Assembly (NCBI RefSeq): GCF_014863585.1
Contig: NZ_CP062253.1
Span: 956,501-1,020,500 of the forward strand
Direction: 5' to 3'
Length of the DNA stretch: 64,000 nucleotides
Source of the DNA: Pseudomonas gozinkensis
Lineage (GTDB): Bacteria > Pseudomonadota > Gammaproteobacteria > Pseudomonadales > Pseudomonadaceae
Part shown: positions 26,901-36,957 of the stretch, in pieces
Layout: every line of letters begins with the position of its first letter
Position numbering within the stretch: the stretch's first letter is position 1
Notes under the pieces: model-generated
The model's database searches: none
Told to the model about the DNA's origin: nothing
The model's input: only the letters and a program-made list of their open reading frames with translations
Position numbers and translations under genes: made by a program

Positions 26901-29762
26901 ATGCTCGAGCTCACTGTAGAGCAGATATCCATGGGCCAGTCGGCTGTGGATAAACCCGCCGCTTTGCAATTGCTGGCCAGTCATCTGGTCGCCGATGGCC
27001 TCGTCGCCGACGGATACCTCGCCGGCCTGCAGGCCCGGGAGGCTCAGGGCTCGACCTTCCTCGGCCAAGGCATTGCGATCCCCCACGGCACGCCCGAAAC
27101 CCGCGATCAGGTGTTCGCCACCGGCGTGCGGCTGATGCAGTTTCCCGACGGCGTGGACTGGGGCGATGGCCAGATCGTTTATCTGGCCATCGGCATCGCC
27201 GCCAAATCCGACGAACATTTGCGCCTGCTGCAATTGCTGACCCGCGCCCTCGGCGAGACCGATCTGGGCCAGGCCCTGCGCCGTGCCAGTTCGCCCGAAG
27301 CGCTGCTGAAACTGCTGCAAGGTGCACCGCAAGAGCTGGCGCTGGATGCGCAGATGATCGGCCTCGGGGTCTCCGCCGACGATTTCGAAGAACTGGTCTG
27401 GCGCGGGGCACGTCTGCTACGTCAGGCCGATTGCGTGAGCAACGGTTTCGCCGGGGTGTTGCAGCAGGTCGAAGCGCTGCCGCTGGGCGATGGCCTGTGG
27501 TGGCTGCACAGCGAGCAGACCGTGAAGCGTCCGGGCCTGGCGTTCGTCACGCCCGACAAACCGATGCGTTACCTCGGCCAGCCGCTCAGCGGTCTGTTCT
27601 GTCTGGCCAGCCTCGGTGAAGCGCATCAGGCGTTGCTCGAGCGGTTGTGCGCGTTGCTGATCGAAGGTCGCGGCCATGAACTGGGCCGCGCCACCAGCAG
27701 CCGTAAAGTCCTCGAAGTGCTCGGCGGCGAGTTGCCGGCCGACTGGCCGAGCGCGCGTATCGCATTGGCCAACGCCCATGGTTTGCACGCGCGGCCGGCG
27801 AAGATTCTCGCGCAACTGGCGAAGAGTTTTGACGGCGAAATTCGTGTGCGCATCGTTGACGGTCAGGACAGCGCCGTGTCGGTGAAGAGCCTGAGCAAAC
27901 TGCTGAGCCTCGGCGCCCGTCGCGGGCAGGTGCTGGAAATCATCGCCGAACCGAGCATCGCCGCTGACGCCCTGCCGGCGTTGCTGGCCGCCATCGAAGA
28001 AGGCCTCGGCGAAGAAGTCGAGCCGCTGCCAGCCGTCAGTCAGCAGCGCGAAGTCATTGCCGACATCGCCGAAGTCCTGAGCGCCCCGGCCTCCGGCAGC
28101 CTGCTGCAAGCGATTCCTGCCGCCCCCGGCATCGCCATCGGCCCGGCGCATATTCAGGTCCAGCAAACCATCGATTACCCGTTGCGCGGCGAGTCCGCCG
28201 CCATCGAGCGCGAGCGTCTCAAGCAAGCGCTGACCGACGTGCGCCAGGACATTCAGGGCCTGATCGAGCGCAGCAAGGCCAAGGCGATCCGCGAGATTTT
28301 CATCACCCACCAGGAAATGCTCGACGACCCGGAACTCACCGACGAAGTCGACACCCGCCTCAAGCAGGGCGAAAGCGCCGAGGCGGCGTGGATGGCCGTG
28401 ATCGAGGCCGCCGCGAAGCAACAGGAATCGTTGCAGGACGCGTTGCTCGCCGAACGCGCCGCCGACCTGCGCGACATTGGTCGCCGGGTGCTGGCGCAAC
28501 TGTGTGGCGTGCAGACGCCCGCCGAGCCTGAGCAACCGTACATTCTGGTGATGGACGAGGTCGGCCCGTCCGACGTCGCGCGGCTGGATCCGGCGCGGGT
28601 CGCGGGGATTCTCACTGCCCGTGGTGGCGCCACCGCACACAGCGCAATCGTGGCTCGCGCGCTGGGCATTCCGGCGCTGGTCGGTGCGGGCGCTGCGGTG
28701 TTGCTGCTGAAACCGGGCACGCCGTTGCTGCTCGACGGCCAGCGCGGTCGCCTGCATGTGGACGCGGATGCCGCGACCCTGCAACGCGCCAGCGAAGAGC
28801 GCGACACCCGCGAACAACGCCTGAAAGCCGCCGCCGAGCAACGTCATCAACCGGCGCACACCACCGACGGCCATGCCGTGGAAGTGTTCGCCAACATCGG
28901 TGAAAGCGCCGGTGTGATCAGCGCGGTGGAGCAGGGCGCCGAAGGCATCGGTCTGTTGCGCACCGAACTGATTTTCATGGCCCATCCGCAAGCGCCGGAC
29001 GAAGCGACCCAGGAAGCTGAATACCGCCGCGTCCTCGACGGCCTCGCCGGTCGGCCGCTGGTGGTGCGCACCCTCGACGTTGGCGGCGACAAACCGCTGC
29101 CGTATTGGCCGATCGCCAAGGAAGAAAACCCGTTCCTCGGCGTGCGCGGCATTCGCCTGACCTTGCAGCGTCCGCAGATCATGGAAGCGCAATTGCGCGC
29201 CTTGCTGCGTTCGGCGGACAACCGTCCATTGCGGATCATGTTCCCGATGGTCGGCAGCGTCGAAGAATGGCGTCAGGCCCGCGACATGACCGAACGCCTG
29301 CGCCTGGAAATCCCGGTGGCCGATCTGCAACTTGGGATCATGATCGAAGTGCCGTCCGCCGCATTGCTGGCGCCGGTACTGGCCAAAGAGGTGGACTTCT
29401 TCAGTGTCGGCACCAACGACCTGACCCAGTACACGCTGGCGATCGACCGTGGTCATCCGACCCTGTCCGCCCAGGCGGACGGCCTGCACCCGGCGGTGCT
29501 GCAACTGATCGACATCACCGTGCGCGCGGCCCATGCCCATGGCAAATGGGTCGGCGTCTGCGGCGAACTGGCGGCGGATCCGCTGGCGGTGCCGGTGCTG
29601 GTCGGCCTCGGTGTGGATGAACTGAGCGTCTCCGGGCGCAGCATCGCCGAGGTCAAGGCGCGCATCCGCGAACTCAGCCTGACCCAGACCCAAACCCTTG
29701 CTCAACAAGCCCTGGCCGTGGGCAGCGCCAACGAAGTGCGCGCATTAGTGGAGGCCCTGTAA
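26901..29762 (+). CDS. fruB: Fructose PTS multiphosphoryl transfer protein (EIIA-HPr-EI fusion)
   Basis: 953 residues. Carries phosphate from phosphoenolpyruvate to FruA. Domains in order: EIIA-Fru (about 1-145, active His62 in IPHGTPETRD), a linker domain, HPr (about 285-370, His296 in GLHARPA), and enzyme I (about 390-953, His580 in GGATAHSAIVARAL, then the PEP-binding barrel with GTNDLTQYTLAIDR and the GVCGELAADP cysteine). ATG 26901 follows AAGGAG. The TAA overlaps the fruK ATG (TAATG), so translation is coupled. Confidence 0.96.
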   Translation: MLELTVEQISMGQSAVDKPAALQLLASHLVADGLVADGYLAGLQAREAQGSTFLGQGIAIPHGTPETRDQVFATGVRLMQFPDGVDWGDGQIVYLAIGIAAKSDEHLRLLQLLTRALGETDLGQALRRASSPEALLKLLQGAPQELALDAQMIGLGVSADDFEELVWRGARLLRQADCVSNGFAGVLQQVEALPLGDGLWWLHSEQTVKRPGLAFVTPDKPMRYLGQPLSGLFCLASLGEAHQALLERLCALLIEGRGHELGRATSSRKVLEVLGGELPADWPSARIALANAHGLHARPAKILAQLAKSFDGEIRVRIVDGQDSAVSVKSLSKLLSLGARRGQVLEIIAEPSIAADALPALLAAIEEGLGEEVEPLPAVSQQREVIADIAEVLSAPASGSLLQAIPAAPGIAIGPAHIQVQQTIDYPLRGESAAIERERLKQALTDVRQDIQGLIERSKAKAIREIFITHQEMLDDPELTDEVDTRLKQGESAEAAWMAVIEAAAKQQESLQDALLAERAADLRDIGRRVLAQLCGVQTPAEPEQPYILVMDEVGPSDVARLDPARVAGILTARGGATAHSAIVARALGIPALVGAGAAVLLLKPGTPLLLDGQRGRLHVDADAATLQRASEERDTREQRLKAAAEQRHQPAHTTDGHAVEVFANIGESAGVISAVEQGAEGIGLLRTELIFMAHPQAPDEATQEAEYRRVLDGLAGRPLVVRTLDVGGDKPLPYWPIAKEENPFLGVRGIRLTLQRPQIMEAQLRALLRSADNRPLRIMFPMVGSVEEWRQARDMTERLRLEIPVADLQLGIMIEVPSAALLAPVLAKEVDFFSVGTNDLTQYTLAIDRGHPTLSAQADGLHPAVLQLIDITVRAAHAHGKWVGVCGELAADPLAVPVLVGLGVDELSVSGRSIAEVKARIRELSLTQTQTLAQQALAVGSANEVRALVEAL

Positions 29763-30703
29763 TGGCCAAGATTCTCACCCTGACCCTCAACCCGGCGCTG
29801 GACCTCACGGTGCAGTTGCCACGTCTGGAGGCCGGTCAGGTCAACCGCAGCGACGAGATGCACACCCACGCCGCCGGCAAGGGCGTCAACGTCGCGCAAG
29901 TGCTGGCTGATCTCGGTCATCAACTGACGGTCAGCGGCTTTCTCGGCGAAGACAATCTGCAAGCCTTCGAAACCCTGTTCGCCAAGCGCGGTTTCACCGA
30001 TGCGTTTATCCGGGTGCCGGGCGAGACCCGCAGCAACATCAAGGTCGCGGAACAGGATGGCCGCATCACCGACATCAACGGCCCGGGGCCGGTAGTGGGC
30101 GTGGTGGCGCAACAGGCGTTGCTGGATCGTCTGGTGCAGATTGCACCGGGGCATGACGCGGTGGTGGTCGCCGGCAGCCTGCCGCGCGGGGTCAGTGCAC
30201 AGTGGTTGCGCGAACTGGTCGAGCGCTTGAAAGCGTTGGGCCTGAAAGTCGCCCTGGACACCAGCGGCGACGCCTTGCGCGCAGCGCTCAAGGCCGGTCC
30301 ATGGCTGATCAAACCGAACACCGAAGAGCTGGCCGATGCGCTGGGCTGTGAAGTGGTGTCGCACGGGTCTCAGGCTGAAGCGGCCAATCGGTTGCACGCC
30401 CAGGGCATCGAGCACGTGGTGATTTCCCACGGCGCCGAAGGCGTGAACTGGTTCAGTGTCGGCTCGGCGCTGCAGGCGACGCCGCCGAAGGTCAGCGTCG
30501 CCAGCACGGTCGGTGCCGGCGATTCGTTGCTGGCCGGCATGCTCCACGGTCTGCTCAGCGCCGACACACCGGAACAGACCCTGCGCACGGCCACGGCGAT
30601 TGCAGCGCAGGCGGTGACCCAGATCGGATTCGGTATTCACGATGCTGCGCAACTGACGCAGCTCGAACAGGGCGTGCGCGTGCGCCCCCTGACAGAACAA
30701 TAA
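29762..30703 (+). CDS. fruK: 1-phosphofructokinase
   Basis: 313 residues, PfkB (ribokinase-like) family. Phosphorylates fructose-1-phosphate to fructose-1,6-bisphosphate. Signatures: TLTLNPALDLTVQLP at the start, AAGKGVNVAQVLADLG, and the anion-hole/catalytic-base motif VGAGDSLLAGMLHG near the C-terminus. Its start overlaps the fruB stop by one base and it ends 11 bases before fruA. By consuming fructose-1-phosphate it removes the Cra inducer. Confidence 0.96.
   Translation: MAKILTLTLNPALDLTVQLPRLEAGQVNRSDEMHTHAAGKGVNVAQVLADLGHQLTVSGFLGEDNLQAFETLFAKRGFTDAFIRVPGETRSNIKVAEQDGRITDINGPGPVVGVVAQQALLDRLVQIAPGHDAVVVAGSLPRGVSAQWLRELVERLKALGLKVALDTSGDALRAALKAGPWLIKPNTEELADALGCEVVSHGSQAEAANRLHAQGIEHVVISHGAEGVNWFSVGSALQATPPKVSVASTVGAGDSLLAGMLHGLLSADTPEQTLRTATAIAAQAVTQIGFGIHDAAQLTQLEQGVRVRPLTEQ
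30696..30703 (+). promoter_or_regulatory. Candidate Crc/Hfq CA motif before fruA
   Basis: AACAATAA matches the AAnAANAA pattern of catabolite-repression sites in pseudomonads and abuts the GAGGG ribosome binding site of fruA. The motif is short and can occur by chance. Confidence 0.4.
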
Positions 30704-30714
30704 GAGGGTTTGTC

Positions 30715-32448
30715 ATGAAGTTAGCCATTGTCACGTCCTGCCCGAACGGCATGGTCACCAGTGTGCTGTGCGCCCGGTTGCTGGATGCTGCGGCCCAGCG
30801 TCAGGGCTGGAGCACCAGCGTCGAAGTGGTGGATGCGGCGCACCCGGAACGCGAATTGTCGGCGGCCACCATCGAAGCCGCCGAATGGGTGTTGCTGGTG
30901 GCCACGGGACCGGTGGACATGACCCGGTTCATCGGCAATAAAGTCTTTCGGATCGCGCCGGCGCAAGCCCTGCAGGATGTCGAAGACGTGCTGCGGCGTG
31001 GCGCCGTCGAGGCCGAGGTTTACGTCGCTGACGAAATGCCGCCCGTGGTTGCCAGCGCACAAGCTCCACGTCTGGTCGCGGTCACCGCCTGCCCGACCGG
31101 CGTCGCTCACACCTTCATGGCCGCCGAAGCCTTGCAGCAAGCTGCCAAGCGTCTGGGCTACGACCTGCAAGTCGAAACCCAGGGCTCGGTCGGCGCGCGC
31201 AATCCGCTGAGCGCGGCAGCGATTGCCGAGGCTGACGTGGTGCTGCTGGCGGCTGACATCGAAGTCGCCACCGAGCGTTTCGCCGGCAAGAAAATCTACC
31301 GCTGCGGCACCGGCATTGCCTTGAAGCAATCCGAGGCCACGCTGAAAAAAGCCCTGGCCGAAGGCAAGCAGGAAAGTGCTGCGAGCGACGGCAAGGCCCC
31401 GGCCAAACAAGAGAAAAGCGGCGTCTACAAACACCTGCTGACCGGTGTGTCGTTCATGCTGCCGATGGTGGTGGCGGGCGGCTTGATGATCGCCTTGTCG
31501 TTCGTGTTCGGCATCACCGCGTTCAAGGAAGAGGGCACGCTGGCGGCAGCGCTGATGCAGATCGGTGGCGAGACTGCGTTCAAATTGATGGTGCCGCTGC
31601 TGGCCGGTTACATCGCCTGGTCGATTGCCGACCGTCCCGGTCTGGCGCCGGGCATGATCGGTGGTTTGCTGGCGAGCACTCTGGGCGCCGGCTTCATCGG
31701 CGGGATCGTCGCCGGATTTATCGCAGGCTATGCGGCCAAGGCGATCAGTCGGTATGTGGCGCTGCCGCAAAGTCTGGAGGCGCTGAAGCCGATTCTGATC
31801 ATTCCGTTGTTCGCCAGTCTGTTCACCGGGCTGGTGATGATTTACGTGGTCGGCAAACCGGTGGCCGGAATGCTCGCGGCGCTGACGCATTTCCTCGACA
31901 GCATGGGCACCACCAACGCGATCCTGCTCGGTGTGCTGCTGGGCGGCATGATGTGCGTTGACCTCGGCGGGCCGATCAACAAGGCCGCGTATGCGTTCTC
32001 GGTGGGGCTGCTGGCCTCGCAGAGTTATGCACCGATGGCCGCGACCATGGCCGCCGGCATGGTGCCGCCGATCGGTCTGGGCATCGCCACTTTCATCGCC
32101 CGTCGCAAGTTCGCCCAGACCGAGCGCGAAGCCGGTAAAGCGGCGTTGGTGCTCGGCTTGTGCTTCATCTCTGAAGGGGCGATTCCGTTTGCCGCGAAAG
32201 ACCCGTTGCGGGTGATCCCGGCGAGCATCGCCGGCGGTGCGTTGACCGGTGCGCTGTCGATGTATTTCGGCTGCAAACTGATGGCGCCCCACGGTGGCCT
32301 GTTCGTGCTGGCAATTCCGAACGCGATCAACCATGCGCTGTTGTACCTGCTGGCGATTGTCGCGGGCAGCCTGCTGACGGCGGTGGTGTATGCGCTGGTC
32401 AAGCGGCCGGAAGCCGTGGAACTGGCGCTGGAGCCCGCGAAAGCGTGA
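30715..32448 (+). CDS. fruA: Fructose PTS permease EIIBC
   Basis: 577 residues. Imports fructose and phosphorylates it to fructose-1-phosphate. Two tandem IIB modules come first: a IIB' copy (about 1-100, Cys9 in TSCPNGMVTS) and the IIB copy with Cys126 in TACPTGVAHTF, which carries the phosphate. After a short linker the EIIC part (about 235-560) has eight to nine membrane helices and the conserved GGPINKAAYAF and EGAIPFAAKDP segments. Last gene of fruBKA; a REP doublet follows instead of a clean terminator. Confidence 0.96.
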   Translation: MKLAIVTSCPNGMVTSVLCARLLDAAAQRQGWSTSVEVVDAAHPERELSAATIEAAEWVLLVATGPVDMTRFIGNKVFRIAPAQALQDVEDVLRRGAVEAEVYVADEMPPVVASAQAPRLVAVTACPTGVAHTFMAAEALQQAAKRLGYDLQVETQGSVGARNPLSAAAIAEADVVLLAADIEVATERFAGKKIYRCGTGIALKQSEATLKKALAEGKQESAASDGKAPAKQEKSGVYKHLLTGVSFMLPMVVAGGLMIALSFVFGITAFKEEGTLAAALMQIGGETAFKLMVPLLAGYIAWSIADRPGLAPGMIGGLLASTLGAGFIGGIVAGFIAGYAAKAISRYVALPQSLEALKPILIIPLFASLFTGLVMIYVVGKPVAGMLAALTHFLDSMGTTNAILLGVLLGGMMCVDLGGPINKAAYAFSVGLLASQSYAPMAATMAAGMVPPIGLGIATFIARRKFAQTEREAGKAALVLGLCFISEGAIPFAAKDPLRVIPASIAGGALTGALSMYFGCKLMAPHGGLFVLAIPNAINHALLYLLAIVAGSLLTAVVYALVKRPEAVELALEPAKA

Positions 32449-32461
32449 CACTGCGAAAACT

Positions 32462-32566
32462 TGTGGGAGCGAGCTTGCTCGCGAACGCGGTTTGACCTTC
32501 AACAGATGTATTGACTGATCCGACGCTTTCGTCGGATCGCCGCCCGGACCAAGCTCGCTCCCACAG
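32462..32566. repeat. REP doublet (REPIN) after fruA
   Basis: Begins TGTGGGAGCGAGCTTGCTCG and ends with the inverted form AGCTCGCTCCCACA, about 60 bases apart. The right half contains TTTCGTCGGATCGCCGCCCG, also present in the doublet at 56,648. Confidence 0.88.
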
Positions 32567-32632
32567 GGGATGTGTTGTCATCCCCAATTCATGATCCCGT
32601 GTTTAAGTTTTCCTTTTTTCAGGGAGAACACC

Positions 32633-34174
32633 ATGAGCGATTTCAATCCCGGTCGCCGCCGCGTGATGCAAGCCGTCGGCGCCGGTTTGCTGATGCCGGG
32701 GCTGGCGCCGGCCGTGATCGCGTCGGTCAAGGATCGACCGCAACTCACTGATGGCGTGCAATCCGGCGACCTGCAGGGCGACCGGGCGATGATCTGGAGC
32801 CGCGCCGACCGCCCGGCGCAGATGGTGGTGGAGTGGGACACTCGCAGCCAGTTCCGCCATCCGCGCCGGGTCGTCTCGGCACTGGCCGATGCCCGCAGCG
32901 ATTTCACCGCCCGCGTCGAACTCACCGGGCTGCCCGCCGATCAGGCGATTTTTTACCGCGTGTATTTCAAGGACGCCCGCACCGGCGTTGCCAGCGAACC
33001 GTGGCTCGGCCACTTGCGCAGTGCGCCGACAGCGCGGCGCAATATCCGTTTTGTCTGGAGCGGCGACACCGTCGGTCAGGGCTTCGGCATCAACCCCGAT
33101 ATCGGCGGCATGCGCATCTATGAAGCCATGCGCATGCGCCTGCCGGACTTCTTTATCCACAGCGGCGACACCATCTACGCCGACGGCCCGGTGCCGGCGC
33201 AACTGACCACGGAAGGTGGCCGGATCTGGCGCAACCTCACCACCGAAGCCAAGAGCAAGGTCGCCCAGACCCTCGACGATTATCGCGGCAATTACCGCTA
33301 CAACCTGATGGACGAAAACGTCCGTCGCTTCAATGCCGAAGTGCCGCAGATCTGGCAGTGGGACGACCATGAAGTGGTCAACAACTGGTCGCCGGGCAAG
33401 CAGCTCGACGAGCGTTATCAGGAAAAAAATATCCACACTCTGGTCGGTCGTGCGCGCCAGGCCTGGCTCGAATATTCGCCGATGCGTTTGCAGGCTGCCG
33501 ATGGTGGCGGGCGGATTTACCGCAAGCTGAGTTACGGGCCGATGCTCGATGTGTTCGTGCTCGACATGCGCAGTTATCGCGGGGCCAACGACGACAATCT
33601 CGGTGCGGAAAAACCGTTCCTCGGGCGTGAGCAACTGAACTGGCTCAAGCGCGGACTGAAGGCCTCGAAAGCCCAGTGGAAAGTCATCGCCGCCGACATG
33701 CCGATCGGCCTCGGCGTGCCGGATGGCGAGGTCAGCCCCGGTGTCGCGCGCTGGGAAGCGGTGGCCAACGGCGACCCAGGTCCGGCTCAGGGCCGTGAAC
33801 TGGAAATCGCCGAATTGCTGGGCTTTTTGCGCGCGCAGCAGGTGCGCAATTTCGTGTTCCTGACGGCGGACGTGCATTACTGCGCGGCGCACCACTATCA
33901 CCCGGATCGCGCGGCGTTCCAGGATTTCGAACCGTTCTGGGAATTTGTCGCAGGACCGTTGAACGCCGGCAGTTTCGGGCCCAATCCGCTGGACAAGACC
34001 TTTGGACCGCAAGTGGTGTTCGAGAAAGCACCGGCGGTGCAGAACACTTCGCCATTCGCCGGGTTTCAGTTTTTCGGTGAGGTGAATATTGAAGGGCAGA
34101 GCGGGGAGATGAGCGTGGTGTTGCGGGATCTGGAGGGTGTTGCGGTGTTTGAGCAGAAGCTGCAACCGACTTGA
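32633..34174 (+). CDS. phoD: PhoD-family alkaline phosphatase/phosphodiesterase, Tat-exported
   Basis: 513 residues from ATG 32633 (AGGGAG upstream). A twin-arginine signal (GRRRVMQAVGAGLLMPG) indicates folded export with metals bound. The N-terminal beta domain (about 35-135) is followed by the metallophosphatase-like core with FVWSGDTVGQG, FIHSGDTIYADG, WQWDDHEVVNNW and LTADVHYCAAHHY, which hold the Fe/Ca ligands of PhoD. Releases phosphate from esters or diesters in the periplasm. REP doublets lie on both sides, so it is a single-gene unit. No obvious Pho box was identified. Confidence 0.92.
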   Translation: MSDFNPGRRRVMQAVGAGLLMPGLAPAVIASVKDRPQLTDGVQSGDLQGDRAMIWSRADRPAQMVVEWDTRSQFRHPRRVVSALADARSDFTARVELTGLPADQAIFYRVYFKDARTGVASEPWLGHLRSAPTARRNIRFVWSGDTVGQGFGINPDIGGMRIYEAMRMRLPDFFIHSGDTIYADGPVPAQLTTEGGRIWRNLTTEAKSKVAQTLDDYRGNYRYNLMDENVRRFNAEVPQIWQWDDHEVVNNWSPGKQLDERYQEKNIHTLVGRARQAWLEYSPMRLQAADGGGRIYRKLSYGPMLDVFVLDMRSYRGANDDNLGAEKPFLGREQLNWLKRGLKASKAQWKVIAADMPIGLGVPDGEVSPGVARWEAVANGDPGPAQGRELEIAELLGFLRAQQVRNFVFLTADVHYCAAHHYHPDRAAFQDFEPFWEFVAGPLNAGSFGPNPLDKTFGPQVVFEKAPAVQNTSPFAGFQFFGEVNIEGQSGEMSVVLRDLEGVAVFEQKLQPT

Positions 34175-34192
34175 GTTCACCGCAAAAAAACC

Positions 34193-34282
34193 TGTGGGAG
34201 CGAGCTTGCTCGCGATAGCGGTATAACAGACAACAAATGTGTTGAATGTAGAACCCTCATCGCGAGCAAGCTCGCTCCCACA
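34193..34282. repeat. REP doublet (REPIN) after phoD
   Basis: TGTGGGAGCGAGCTTGCTCG at the left and CGAGCAAGCTCGCTCCCACA at the right, in inverted orientation with about 50 bases between. The centre differs from the other two doublets. Confidence 0.9.
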
Positions 34283-34296
34283 GTTGTTATGTGTGG

Positions 34297-36825
34297 TCAG
34301 TAAACGTCGCGGCAATAGCGACCCTGTTCGATCAGGCGTTCGACTTCGGCGGCGCCCAGCACTTCATTGAGCACCTGATCCACCCCTGAAGCCATGCCTT
34401 GAAGGCTGCCGCAGATGTAGATCACCGCGCCGTCCGCCAGCCATTTCTTCAACTCATCTGCCGATTCGCGCAGGCGATCCTGCACGTAAATCTTCTCGGC
34501 CTGATCCCGCGAGAACGCCAGATCGAGGCGTTCCAGATCGCCATTGATCAACCACTCTTCCAGCTCCGCACGGCAAAGGAAATCGTGCTCGCGATTGCGT
34601 TCGCCAAACAGCAGCCAGTGGCGTTGTTGATTGTCGGCGATCCGCGCCTTGAGCAAGCTGCGCAAGCCGGCGAGGCCGGTGCCGTTGCCCAGCAGAATCA
34701 TCGGCACCGGCGCGTTCGGCAGATGGAAACCGCTGTTGCGGCGGACCCGCAGGCTGATGCTGCCGCCGACCGGAGCATGCTCGGTCAGCCAGCCGGAACC
34801 GATGCCGAGGCTGCCGTCGGCATGCTGTTCCTGGCGCACGATCAGCTCCAGCACGCCGTCGGCGGCAATCGAGGCGATCGAGTATTCGCGCATGGCCAGC
34901 GGCACCATCGCATCGACCAGCGCCTGCGCGTGCAGGCCTACCAGATGGGCGCGGTGCTCGGGCAACTGGCGGGTGGCGAGGGCGACTTCCAGCGACTCTT
35001 CCAGGCCGTTGACCTTGACGCTGGTCTCGCCACGGATGCCGAGGCCGTCGAGGAAATGCTCGATCGCCCACGGGCAGTTGCGCGGCAGCATTTCCACCAG
35101 ATCGCCGGCCAGCCAGCTGCGCGAAGTCGGTGCCGTCAGGCCGAGCAGGAAAACGGGGGAGCCGCTGCTGTCCGGGTTCATCAGCTCGCGGCGCACCAGC
35201 GTCCAGTTCTCGTAGCTCGGTGCCTGCCAGGTGTCGACCGGTGCTTGCCCGGTGAGCAGGCCCAGCTGGGTTTGCCAGTGACGCAGGGCGTAAGGATCGC
35301 CGCTGTCGACTTCCACCGGGGCGAACAGGGTTTTGCCGCCATGCTCGCCCAGCCATTGATGCAGGCGCCGGGCGAAACCGCAGAAGTGTTTGTACTGGCG
35401 ATCGCCGAGGCCGAGTACGGCGTAGTTGAGGCTGTCGAGGGTCGAGGCGTTCTTCAGTACCTTGCGCTCGAAACCGCGAGCGCTGTCCGGCGCTTCGCCG
35501 TCGCCGAAGGTACTGACCACGAACAGCGCGTTGTTCGATTCGCGCAGATCCTGCTCGCTGACATTCGCCAGCGGCTGCACCTTCACCGGCAATCCGGCTG
35601 CCTGCAACTGCCCGGCGGTCTGCCACGCCAGTTGCTCGGCAAAACCGCTCTGGCTGGCGAAACCGATCAGCCACGCGGGCGTATCGCCGGCCGGTTGGTC
35701 GAGGCCTTGGCGGGCATCCTTGATCTGCTTTTTCTTGCGCCGGCGATCCAGGTACAGCAGCCAGCCGGTGATGAAGAACAGCGGCATCAACACCGCCGCG
35801 ACGGTGACGATGATCCGTCCGACCAGACCGAAATAGCTGCCGACATGCAGCGCGTAAATGCTGGTCAGCAATTGCGCCTTGAAGCTTTTGTCGGCGTAGC
35901 GGTCGACGCGTTTGACGACGCCGGTGGCCGGGTCGAGGGTGATCTGGTTCAGCGCGCGGTCATGGGGCGAGCTGTCGAGCAGATAGAACACGGTCGCCGG
36001 TTGACCGGCCACGGGCGGCATGCGGATGTTGTAGGCGGCGAGGCCCGGACCAGCGGTGCTGTAGATGCTGACCCACATCGCGGCGTAATCGGCAGTCGGC
36101 GCCGGGCCTTCAGGTGCGGGGCCGCGTCCGCCGCGCACACGTTCGTTCTGCGGCGCATCGGAAAGCAATTTCGTCAGGCCTTTGTTGTACCACTCGTAAG
36201 ACCAGGACAGTCCGGTCAGCGCCAGCAACAGGTAAACCAGCATGCACCAGGTGCCGAACACCGAGTGCAGATCCCAGTTGAAGCTGCGGCCCTTTTTCTT
36301 CCAGTCGAGGGTCAGCCACACACGCCAGCTGTTCCACTGGCGCGGCCAGCGCAGATAGAGACCGGACAGGCAGAAGAACAGCAGCATCAGGGTGCAGGCG
36401 CCGGTGATGTTGCGGCCGGTATCGCCCATGGCGAGGAACCGGTGCAGTTGCAGCATCAGGCCGAAGAAATCCTGGCCCGTGGCCTCGCCCTTGAACTCGG
36501 CGGTGTAGGGATCGAAGTAACGCATCTCGCCCCGACGCTCGCCTTTGGGCGGGGTGAACCAGACGCGCCCGGCGCTGCCGCTTTCGGTTTCGACGGAGAG
36601 CATCGAGACTTTCTTGCCCGAGGCCGCTTCGATCTGCGCCACCAGATCGGCGGGCGGCAGAACGCCGGCGACCTGCTTCTCGACCTGCAACACGGAGGGG
36701 TTGAGGGCTTTGAGAATTTCGTCCTGAAACGAATAGGCAGCGCCGGTGATGCCCATCAGGGCCAGCACCAGCCCGGCAGTGATGCCAAAAAACCAGTGCA
36801 ACTGGAACAGGGTTTTCTTCAACAC
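34297..36825 (-). CDS. piuB: PepSY-TM/flavodoxin reductase fusion (PiuB-like iron reductase)
   Basis: 842 residues. The N-terminal half is a PepSY-associated membrane module with helices at about 10-32, 140-160, 193-215 and 335-360. The C-terminal half is a diflavin-type reductase: flavodoxin domain (about 385-520, [10 protein letters not shown] and [11 protein letters not shown]), FAD-binding domain (REYSIASI region) and NAD(P)H-binding domain ([10 protein letters not shown] and [10 protein letters not shown]). It probably passes electrons from NADPH across the inner membrane to reduce ferric siderophore. It sits just downstream of the TonB receptor piuA on the same strand, matching P. aeruginosa PA4513-PA4514. 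The substrate is inferred. Confidence 0.88.
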   Translation of the reverse strand: MLKKTLFQLHWFFGITAGLVLALMGITGAAYSFQDEILKALNPSVLQVEKQVAGVLPPADLVAQIEAASGKKVSMLSVETESGSAGRVWFTPPKGERRGEMRYFDPYTAEFKGEATGQDFFGLMLQLHRFLAMGDTGRNITGACTLMLLFFCLSGLYLRWPRQWNSWRVWLTLDWKKKGRSFNWDLHSVFGTWCMLVYLLLALTGLSWSYEWYNKGLTKLLSDAPQNERVRGGRGPAPEGPAPTADYAAMWVSIYSTAGPGLAAYNIRMPPVAGQPATVFYLLDSSPHDRALNQITLDPATGVVKRVDRYADKSFKAQLLTSIYALHVGSYFGLVGRIIVTVAAVLMPLFFITGWLLYLDRRRKKKQIKDARQGLDQPAGDTPAWLIGFASQSGFAEQLAWQTAGQLQAAGLPVKVQPLANVSEQDLRESNNALFVVSTFGDGEAPDSARGFERKVLKNASTLDSLNYAVLGLGDRQYKHFCGFARRLHQWLGEHGGKTLFAPVEVDSGDPYALRHWQTQLGLLTGQAPVDTWQAPSYENWTLVRRELMNPDSSGSPVFLLGLTAPTSRSWLAGDLVEMLPRNCPWAIEHFLDGLGIRGETSVKVNGLEESLEVALATRQLPEHRAHLVGLHAQALVDAMVPLAMREYSIASIAADGVLELIVRQEQHADGSLGIGSGWLTEHAPVGGSISLRVRRNSGFHLPNAPVPMILLGNGTGLAGLRSLLKARIADNQQRHWLLFGERNREHDFLCRAELEEWLINGDLERLDLAFSRDQAEKIYVQDRLRESADELKKWLADGAVIYICGSLQGMASGVDQVLNEVLGAAEVERLIEQGRYCRDVY

Positions 36826-36957
36826 GTCGCTTGCCTTGTCCGTTCGGAGGTTGTGTTCACGGCGTGCATTATGCCGTGGCTTATCGAGAAACGTTCTTTA
36901 TTACGCACAAAAGCCCCGCTCAAATGAATGAACGGGGCTCGGTACTTCCCTCTTCGA

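Noticed and set aside
27417..29708. 763-codon open frame opposite fruB
   Set aside because: Antisense shadow of the EIIA-HPr-EI fusion gene, whose active-site histidines are all in place.
34399..36927. 842-codon open frame opposite piuB
   Set aside because: No ribosome binding site or motif; the minus-strand protein has clear membrane and flavin domains.
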